Shown here: one piece after another, positions 20,201 through 29,258 of the stretch
How positions within the stretch are numbered: the first letter of the stretch is position 1
How the letters are laid out: every line of letters starts with the position of its first letter
From: Branchiostoma floridae
Lineage: Eukaryota > Chordata > Leptocardii > Amphioxiformes > Branchiostomatidae
Length of the DNA stretch: 29,258 nt
Reading direction: 5' to 3'
Assembly (NCBI RefSeq): GCF_000003815.2
Contig: NW_023365714.1
Coordinates: 775,645-804,902, forward strand
The notes under the pieces: model-generated
What the model saw: the letters and a program-made list of their open reading frames with translations, nothing else
Told to the model about the DNA's origin: nothing
Database searches by the model: none
Program-made: the position numbers and the translations under genes

Positions 20201-22973
20201 AAGACAAAACAAATGGGGACTTGAAGGAATTGGAAAGCACGTTGAAGAACAACCTGAAATCCAAAAAGAATTTTGTGTCTCACCTGGTGAAGAATGGTGC
20301 ATTGGAAAATGACATAATGGCAGTACAAAAGCTTCCAAGTATAGTAGCCTTGCTGATTCCCTCCAAAAGGAGAGTGAAGCATCAAGATATCTTGGCCAAG
20401 CTGGTCCATGACAAGAGAGGAGAGGATTTCTCCAGGCTGAAAGCTCTCTATGAAGCCCTGGCAAACACTCTGGCTCATTGTCCCTCCTTTGAGCACCTTG
20501 TAAGTGAATTGGAAACCACACAGAGTGAGTCCTTCAAAAGGCAATTGCAAGAGGTTGCTGATTCATTGGAGAAAGCCCAACAGCAAGCAATGGCGTCCAT
20601 CACAGGCAAATCCTCCTCCGTGCCCCACATGGAAGTCACGCATGATGCTCGGTTCCATACCCCATTTCTTGACACCATGTATGACACATTCTTCAAAGGG
20701 ATAACAATGTCATACTTGCACTGGCCAGGAAGGTGGAGTATGTCACACTTGGTTCAGAGGGAGTCCCAAAGCAGCACAGAATCAGTACTCTGCAGCTGCT
20801 GGGATCAAGCACAGGCAGACACACCCCTAGTAGACATCCTGATGAAGGCACTGAAGTCAGAGGAACTGATCATTGACCTGGCTGAGAGGCAGATGCAACC
20901 AGAGCGCGACCTGATGGCACTACTGGAAGAGGACATCAAGAAGATGTTGACCATTATTGACAGTACAATAGAGGTGAATTTCAAAGATGCCAGAAGCAAT
21001 GATGAAATCTTGAAAACGTATACACCACAAAGCGAGGAGACCAACCGCTTCCTGGGCCAGCTGGCAATGTTCCACCTGACAAGCACTAAGACCTACGAGT
21101 ATGACCTGGACAGCATCCCAGGCTGGACAGACACAAGGAACAGACTAGGAGGGGGGTCCTTTGGTGAAGTGTTCCGTGTCCAAGTCCCATGGCAGGGAGC
21201 AGTGATTCCAGCAGCACTGAAGATTGGACTCATGCCATACAACATCATAACCCCAGACACTGCCTGGGAGTTCCTGAAGGAGGAAGACAACTTGCGGTAA
21301 GCAAGAAACTCATTTTAAGAACCAAGATTTCCCCAGTCAAATTAAAGATAAGTATGTAAGCATACAACATTGTGAAAAGCATGTTGTCACTCAAAACACT
21401 TTTTACCATCAGGAAGCTAAAGGGGAAGCACATAGTGGAGTACTACGGTACAGCCTGCAAGAGGCTGCAGGGGGGAGACCTGAGGCTGGGGCTTGTGACA
21501 GAGCTGTGTGAGGGCACACTGGAGGACAGGATCATTGCCAAGAAGTAAGGGTGAAATGTTAATGTTTGGGTCATGCACATGTATATTTAGAAATTAATGT
21601 ATATCTCTATTGTGTATCAGGTATCAGCCCTTCAGGGTAACACACCAGCTTCTTTAGTGTAAACCGCTATTCAGTGTAACACACATTTAATACTTCAGTC
21701 ATATGAAATGAAGGTATCACTCCATTCAACACATTTATCCGTTGAAGGAACAGGTCTGGAAATATTTGTTTCGTCCACTGATGTTCAATAAGCATTATCT
21801 ATTTATATATGCCTCAGGGACCATAACCCAGCCAGGTGGGCAGATGACCCAGAGAAGCAGGCAGCAGCCTTCAGCTACATACAGGACAAGGCTATCCAGC
21901 TGTGTGAGGGGCTGAAGCACATCCACAATGCTAGCTGTGTCCACAGGGACCTCAAACTCAACAATATACTGGTATGTTATACATCATCATATATATAATC
22001 ATGACCCCAAAACTAATCATTGTGACAGGAATAAGTCATACATGTACATGTATATCAAACTTGTGTTCTTTCTAATGGTTTTGCTGCACAATAATTGCTT
22101 AGCTAAAGAATGTGACATTCATTTACAATGGGGCTAGAAGGGTGGTGAAGCTCAGAAGAGCCATGTTTGTGTGTAAAACTTCTCCTATTGTAAATGATTT
22201 GTTTCTCTATATACTGTATACACAAGGTGACTAAGGACAACATTGTGAAGCTTGCTGATGTTGGACAGACAAAACAAGAGGAGAAGATCACAGGGACAGT
22301 AACTGGAACTGCCAGCTATGCAGCACCTGAAGTAAAGGAACGTAAGGTGTATGACAAGAGTGCGGACATCTACAGCCTGGGCCTCATCCTGTGGGAGATG
22401 TGGTACGGAGTCCCCCTGTATGGACTTGGAGTAAGTTGGGTTGAACATTAAAGTAGTGGGACTTACCCAGTGGGAATAATTGCTGGCCACAAGTTAAACT
22501 CCCACTCAGCAAAATCCTACGGCGTGAAAATCCTACCGGGTGCAGACGATTACCCCAGCGGCAGAGAGCTCCATCTGCCTCATAGAACGGTAGGCCAAGC
22601 CACAGTACAGTGGATTCCAGGTTACCATGGTTCTGGCCTCATGCATTCCGCTGCTGTAAGTGGCAGAATGCAAAAATTGCAAGCACAAGTTTGCTTTTTG
22701 CTTACAAAATAATTTCAGAATCTGTTAATTCCATGATGCTGATTATATCATGATACAACTTTGTTTTTGTTTTGTAAGGATTCTGACTATGCTGCAGAGA
22801 TGGAAGAATGTCTGAGGGAAGGGAAAAACATCAGGATGCCAAAGTGGAAAGGTACAGTCCCCCCCATCCCTGGGTGGACTAGGCTGATCCACCACTGTCT
22901 CAAGAAGGATCCAAGCGAAAGACCAGAGATTCAGGAGTGTCTGGAGAAGATCTCAGGATTTGCAATTGACTAG
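16605..22973 (+). CDS. Dynamin-like GTPase fused to a C-terminal protein kinase (DSTYK-like layout)
   Basis: Twelve exons join in phase: 16605-16853, 16980-17225, 17648-17858, 18018-18319, 18626-18766, 19115-19321, 19779-19885, 20070-21296, 21413-21544, 21818-21971, 22227-22430, 22779-22973. From the ATG at 16644 this gives 1111 residues. Residues 1-152 hold two homologous acidic helical modules, weakly like SAP folds. The GTPase has G1 GETSSGKST (223-231), a G2 candidate Thr250, G3 DSPGVG (330-335), G4 NKWD (395-398) and G5-like STKKA (436-440). A long helical middle follows (about 475-830). The kinase has a glycine loop GGGSFGEV, Lys859 (ALK), HRDLKLNN (970-977), DVG in place of DFG (990-992), APE (1012-1014) and a distal CLKKDPSERP block, so it keeps the catalytic residues. 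It is likely a cytosolic signalling or membrane-linked protein; substrate unknown. Exon 6 lacks a canonical donor (see 19322). Exon 1 may not be the true first exon, since its frame is open upstream of the ATG. Confidence 0.88.
17470..17510. repeat. Perfect 15-bp hairpin in an intron
   Basis: TTATATGCCGTATTT (17470-17484) is the exact reverse complement of 17496-17510, with an 11-nt loop. It lies in the intron between the second duplicated exon and the exon leading into the P-loop. Function unknown. Confidence 0.8.
19298..19323 (+). promoter_or_regulatory. Anomalous 5' splice site (GA) with an upstream cryptic GT donor
   Basis: Phase and the G5-like motif place the exon end after AAG at 19321, giving STKK, and then Ala from the next exon at 19779. 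The intron would start GAAAGA where GTAAGA would be a perfect donor: T is replaced by A at position +2. A canonical in-phase GT lies upstream (CAG, then GTGTTC, at 19298); using it would delete eight residues covering the last GTPase strand and the G5-like motif. Confidence 0.6.
22431..22778 (+). other. Last intron of the GTPase-kinase gene
   Basis: The intron is 348 bp with GT-AG ends. An 80-codon frame (22470-22712) inside it shows no recognisable similarity and is not counted as coding. The segment 22456-22670 is less AT-rich than its surroundings and may be a repeat copy. Confidence 0.4.
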
Positions 22974-23040
22974 AGTAAGAAATTGACAAAACCAGTGATT
23001 TCCACTTTGTTAGAAGTACAGTTTTAAGTAGTGATTGCAA

Positions 23041-23187
23041 GCCAAAAAGCAGTTACTCAAGCAACTGGATATGATTTTGGAAACGGTCAGATGTTTCAGA
23101 TAGCATCCTAGTCGTCACTGACGAAAGACACCAGATGGTTGTCTGACTGTTTCCAAAATCCAGCTGCTTGAGTAACTGCTTTTTGGC
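23041..23187. repeat. Inverted repeat with arms of about 46-51 bp just past the GTPase-kinase stop
   Basis: 23041-23091 and 23142-23187 are reverse complements with a few mismatches and a 5-bp indel; both outer ends read GCCAAAAAGCAGTTACTCAA. The roughly 50-nt loop contains its own small inverted pair around CGTCACTGACG. It starts 68 bp after the stop codon and could form a stable hairpin in the 3' UTR. It may be a copy of a dispersed repeat. Confidence 0.85.
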
Positions 23188-23298
23188 TTATCTTCTTACC
23201 TGGATGTCTAACCTTCATCCAGTATAGTAGTAATTGCAGTTTGGTAGAAGCAATTTGTATTTTGTTAAAGCAAGCTCCTTGGTTAAAGTACAGCTGTA

Positions 23299-23724
23299 AT
23301 TTGCATTTTGTTAGTAAGAGTAATTTGCATTTTGTAGTAGAGTCTAGAAATACAGTAAGTGACAGCATTTTCTAAGAAATAGTGATTTGCATTTTGTTAG
23401 TAGTACAGTAGTGATTTGCATTTTGTTAGAAGTACAGTAGTGATTTGCATTTTGTTAGAAGTACTGTAGTGATTTGCATTTTGTTAGAAGTACAGTACTG
23501 ATTTGCATTTTGTTAGAAGTACAGTAGTGATTTGCATTTTGTTAGAAGTACAGTGCTGATTTGCATTTTGTTAGAAGTACAGTACTGATTTGCATTTTGT
23601 TAGAAGTACTGTAGTGATTTGCATTTTGTTAGAAGTACAGTAGTGATTTGCATTTTGTTAGAAGTACTGTAGTGATTTGCATTTTGTTAGAAGTACAGTA
23701 GTGATTTGCATTTTGTTAGAAGTA
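23299..23724. repeat. 29-bp minisatellite with octamer motifs, left block
   Basis: Twelve regular units start at 23384 and then every 29 bp to 23703, each reading GATTTGCATTTTGTTAGAAG followed by TAC and AGTAGT or a close variant. Degenerate units precede them from about 23230. ATTTGCAT, the POU octamer on the other strand, is perfect in all twelve and at 23299 and 23333. The block is cut at 23724 by an inserted element. Confidence 0.95.
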
Positions 23725-24447
23725 GAGTCAATTCCATATTACCGAGAGGGTGTTTCTTGCCTTTTGTTCTAACATTTTGGAAATCTTTGTAACAATCTAA
23801 CTGTGATAAGTAACTATTTAGTACTATTTATAACATCTATGTGACGTTCTAAATATTTCTATAGTATGTTCAAACATGTTAGAAACATTTCTATCATCAA
23901 ATACATTATTTCTGTTAGTTTCTAAACTGTTCCAGCATAGATGCATCATTTGTGATCACATGTTCGAACATGGAAACAATATGATGAAACTAGGTCAGTG
24001 GGCTGGGAAGAGGGCAATTCACACATCCCTGCCAAGTACAGGAAATTATGTCTGTCTGGCACCTTCTCACAAAAGACTCACCATTGTATACTAAAGAAAA
24101 TCTAAAAATACAAGAGCCAAACAAAGGACCAAGCTTAGGAACTTTGTTTATGGGGGCAATAAAAGTTTTTATGGAGGGAAAAAATGACACAAAATGTTGG
24201 AACATGTTGGAACAATAACAAAAACACATAGATGTTTGAAAATTGTTCTAAATAAAGAGATAATTATATCATTACTTTCCCAAATGTTCCAACAAATATA
24301 AAAAGGTTCAAACATGTTTAAACTTTCATTTTTAAATGTTTGAACAATTTCGAACCTGACTGACTGGAATGTTCTTTTACTCAAAATAGTTCAAACTTAT
24401 CACAAATATTATTTCAAAACCATCTCGGTGACTTGGAATTGACTCTA
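23723..24447. mobile_element. TA-flanked TIR element inserted in the minisatellite (721 bp)
   Basis: The element runs 23725-24445. Its ends are GAGTCAATTCCA and, in reverse orientation, the same 12 bases; similarity continues through ACCGAGA. It is flanked by TA at 23723-23724 and 24446-24447. The minisatellite unit (GAAGTACTGTAG) provides the empty site, which confirms a TA target duplication as in Tc1/mariner-like elements. Inside are many GTTCnAACATGTT-like near-palindromes and no transposase. Superfamily assignment from TA alone is tentative. Confidence 0.88.
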
Positions 24448-24800
24448 CTGTAGTGATTTGCATTTTGTTAGAAGTACAGTAGTGATTTGCACTTTGTTAG
24501 AAGTACAGTAGTGATTTGCATTTTGTTAGAAGTACAGTAGTGATTTGCATTTTGTTAGAAGTACAGTACTGATTTGCATTTTGTTAGAAGTACAGTAGTG
24601 ATTTGTATTTTGTTAGAAGTACAGTACTGATTTGCATTTTGTTAGAAGTACAGTACTGATTTGCATTTTGTTAAAAATAGTGTTTTTTGCATTTTGTTAG
24701 AAGTTCATTGTACATGCACCAATGTCAATGTATTTTGTTAGAAGCGCAATTACTGCATATAGTTGCATTTTGTTAGAAGTAGTGAGTGCATTTTGTAGTG
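24448..24800. repeat. 29-bp minisatellite with octamer motifs, right block
   Basis: This continues the same array. Units start at 24455, 24484, 24513, 24542, 24571, 24600, 24629 and 24658, then become irregular copies ending in TTTTGTTAGAAG to about 24790. Six of the eight keep a perfect ATTTGCAT; those at 24484 and 24600 each have one change. Confidence 0.93.
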
Positions 24801-25194
24801 AGTGTACTGGTATTTTGTAAGATAAGACCTTTGTTGCATGAATGTTGAGTTTATCCTGGAAGGAGGGTTTACAAACCAATACTAATCATAATCCAGCTAT
24901 ACATAAAGGTTATAAAGTAAGTATTTGACTGTGACATCTCTGATAGCTTTTGCAACAGTGTGGTGTATGGTATTTAGTGAAATCTATCCCTTGCTGACAT
25001 AATGCTACTTTTTGGAATTGAAAAGTTATCCACATGGCATAACTGCCTGACATTATACTTTTAATAACAATATTGATCAAAAGGCTAGGAGCAGTGTCCC
25101 CTTTCACAGGCAGAAGGACAGCCTGAGCTTGACAAATTTACAACTGCTTTCAAAAATGTCCACACGATACACCAAAATCATGTTCAACCATGCT

Positions 25195-25200
25195 TTTATT
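25195..25200 (-). terminator. Possible PSMA5 poly(A) signal
   Basis: A minus-strand AATAAA (plus-strand TTTATT) lies 485 bp downstream of the PSMA5 stop codon. It is placed plausibly, but no downstream element was evaluated. Confidence 0.4.
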
Positions 25201-25412
25201 CCTCCTTCAACAGGCATCAATAAAGATTTGCAAAGTAACAAGGCATTATGGGATGTGTGTGTCAAAGTTGAACTTTTATCAAGTAAATGTATAAAGACTG
25301 TATAACATACAGAAAATTTCATTGATATCTTTACATTTACTAATGTTGTTACATCTTACAAGCACAGTCTCAGTTTCGAGTACGCTTGTGCAGAGACAGG
25401 TATTGCAATTGT

Positions 25413-25514
25413 TGTCAAAGGTAAAGGCCCCTGACTTGTAAACAGTTCTCATGTCTTGATTTTCATAACAAATGATGTACTTTGTTTATGTCTCAGGGGC
25501 TTTCACCTTTGACA
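25413..25514. repeat. Inverted repeat with 22-bp arms
   Basis: 25413-25434 and 25493-25514 are reverse complements with two mismatches (TGTCAAAGG and CCCCTGA at the arm ends). Weaker pairing continues inward. It lies in the probable PSMA5 3' UTR. Confidence 0.75.
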
Positions 25515-25684
25515 TATTATCCACATTTCCTGTTGATGCACATGCATACTCAGAACCATGAAAATGCTTATTGCCCATTACCAGCCCCCCACTCTAACAG
25601 AACTGTGCTACAATATCAACCCCCCTCCCACCATAACAGAACAGTGTACCACAATATCTACAGCTGCACTTTGACCCCTGACCC

Positions 25685-28310
<2,626 letters not shown>

Positions 28311-28410
28311 NNNNNNNNNNNNNNNNNNNNNNNNNNNNNNNNNNNNNNNNNNNNNNNNNNNNNNNNNNNNNNNNNNNNNNNNNNNNNNNNNNNNNNNNNN
28401 NNNNNNNNNN
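28311..28410. other. Assembly gap (exactly 100 N)
   Basis: A run of exactly 100 N commonly denotes a gap of unknown size. It removes the N-terminal coding part of PSMA5. Confidence 1.
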
Positions 28411-28412
28411 AT

Positions 28413-28510
28413 TGATATCTACTAATGATCTGTCGTAATTAGAAAATGTGTGTTTTCATCTAATTAAAAAAATTTAATTCTTAATAACTACAGATCGTTA
28501 GTAGATATCA
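28413..28510. repeat. Inverted repeat with 21-bp arms
   Basis: 28413-28433 and 28490-28510 are reverse complements with one mismatch (TGATATCTACTAA at the outer ends). The interior of 56 bp is A/T-rich. It abuts the gap, so the full element may be larger. Confidence 0.75.
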
Positions 28511-28929
28511 GTTTGCGCAACACTACGTTTTTAGCTTCCATCATTATGCAACGAAAAACGAAGTTTCATTACAGTGGTATGTACCAAAGTGCTGTATTTT
28601 GTCATAGAAAAAAAATAATATCAGAGGTAATAAAAATGATGACGTCATCAATTTGGCCCCCCAAAAATCAGATTTAGAATTCTTTAATGCCCATCTATCA
28701 ACATTCGTTATGGCTCCATTCTTTCTTAATTCATTAATAAGAAAACAGTGGAAGGTCAAAATGCCAATTTAGCCAACCGAGATACCTTAAGGCTAAGTCT
28801 TAATTCTACACGACTCTTCAGTTCAGTAATCTTGTTCAATCACCATGTTAGTGTTATCATTGATTATGGCAAGGAGTTCTGTAACAGTGGGGTTCAAGCA
28901 CCGCCAACCGACCATGCCAATCGCCTGTC

Positions 28930-29040
28930 AGGCTGTTGGGTGAATCAGTTGGGTGATTGGGTTTGGGAGCTTGGCTGCCCGGGTCCAGCGCGATAGGTTA
29001 TGGGTTCGATGCCTGGAGCGAACTTGGGGTAAAAACTGTT
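28930..29040 (+). mobile_element. Possible tRNA-derived SINE head
   Basis: GGTTCGATGCC at 29003-29013 matches the pol III B-box consensus GGTTCGANNCC. It is followed by a GGAGC stretch and preceded by G-rich sequence where an A box would lie, though the A box is poor. No intact tRNA cloverleaf was found. This fits a decayed SINE or tRNA pseudogene. Confidence 0.35.
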
Positions 29041-29258
29041 AGATACTCACCCCTTGTGTTTCATTATCATTGATTATGGTAAATAATTAATTACTAGCAG
29101 CTCTTTTGATTATCAAATACTTTGTAAAAAAATGTACCAAATAAACACCTTTATCAGTCAGTCCTGGTGGTCTCGCAGGTTACCAATCACTTATATTCCC
29201 ACCGCAAATTAGCGACTTTTGTGCACGTTTTCATATCTATTTCACAAATTAAGACCAC

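Larger units (their letters stand above)
24801..25684. other. Convergent 3' region between the GTPase-kinase and PSMA5 genes
   Basis: No gene recognised. It should contain the PSMA5 3' UTR. AATAAA occurs on the plus strand at 25219-25224 and on the minus strand at 25195-25200, the latter 485 bp past the PSMA5 stop. Near 25595-25660 a roughly 40-bp segment (AACAGAAC, GTG, ACAATATC) is repeated twice. Confidence 0.5.
28411..29258. other. Region upstream of PSMA5, with repeats
   Basis: No gene recognised. It contains an inverted repeat (28413-28510), a GATGACGTCATC palindrome near 28639, and a tRNA-like block near 28930-29030. The PSMA5 promoter may lie here or in the gap. Confidence 0.4.

Noticed and set aside
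23384-24680. CRISPR-like array
   Set aside because: The 29-bp units are directly adjacent with no unique spacers and the DNA is animal; it is a minisatellite.

Overview
The window is intron-rich animal DNA. It has canonical GT-AG introns, C2H2 zinc fingers, a kappaB-Ras gene, a proteasome alpha subunit gene, and many short TIR elements and minisatellites. The gene sequences and the style of the repeats look like a cephalochordate (Branchiostoma, amphioxus). That assignment is inference from general resemblance; no search was run. Three runs of N (3028-3889, 12705-12896, 28311-28410) are assembly gaps.

Layout: (1) 797-1978, minus strand: a 12-finger C2H2 protein in one large coding exon, followed past its stop by remains of at least one more finger. 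(2) 1992-6800: a gene-poor stretch with hairpins, degenerate tandem repeats, a gap and a 947-bp TTAA-flanked piggyBac-type non-autonomous element (5706-6660). (3) 6927-10050, plus strand: a complete seven-exon kappaB-Ras (NKIRAS) gene of 192 codons with a poly(A) signal at 10562. (4) 10570-16600: repeats, comprising a TIR element (11034-11412), a broken non-LTR retrotransposon on the minus strand (12422-13650), a 56-bp minisatellite (14298-15101) and another TIR element (15696-16248). (5) 16605-22973, plus strand: a twelve-exon gene for a predicted 1111-residue dynamin-like GTPase fused to a protein kinase, similar in layout to DSTYK. Its first two visible exons are tandem duplicates, and one intron appears to start with GA instead of GT. 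(6) 23041-24790: an inverted repeat, then a 29-bp minisatellite carrying 20 perfect POU octamers, split by a 721-bp element that inserted at a TA. (7) 25685-28310, minus strand: proteasome subunit alpha 5 (PSMA5), lacking only its N-terminal residues, which fall in the gap. Three of its introns contain extra copies of the downstream 3' splice site plus the start of the next exon; the last intron holds four. (8) 28411-29258: an inverted repeat and a possible tRNA-derived SINE head.

The genes do not form an operon or a known cluster. kappaB-Ras restrains IkappaB degradation and the proteasome carries it out, but the shared location is probably chance. The most novel signals are the PSMA5 exon-start duplications, the GTPase-kinase gene with its duplicated exon and odd splice donor, and the octamer minisatellite with its nested transposon.
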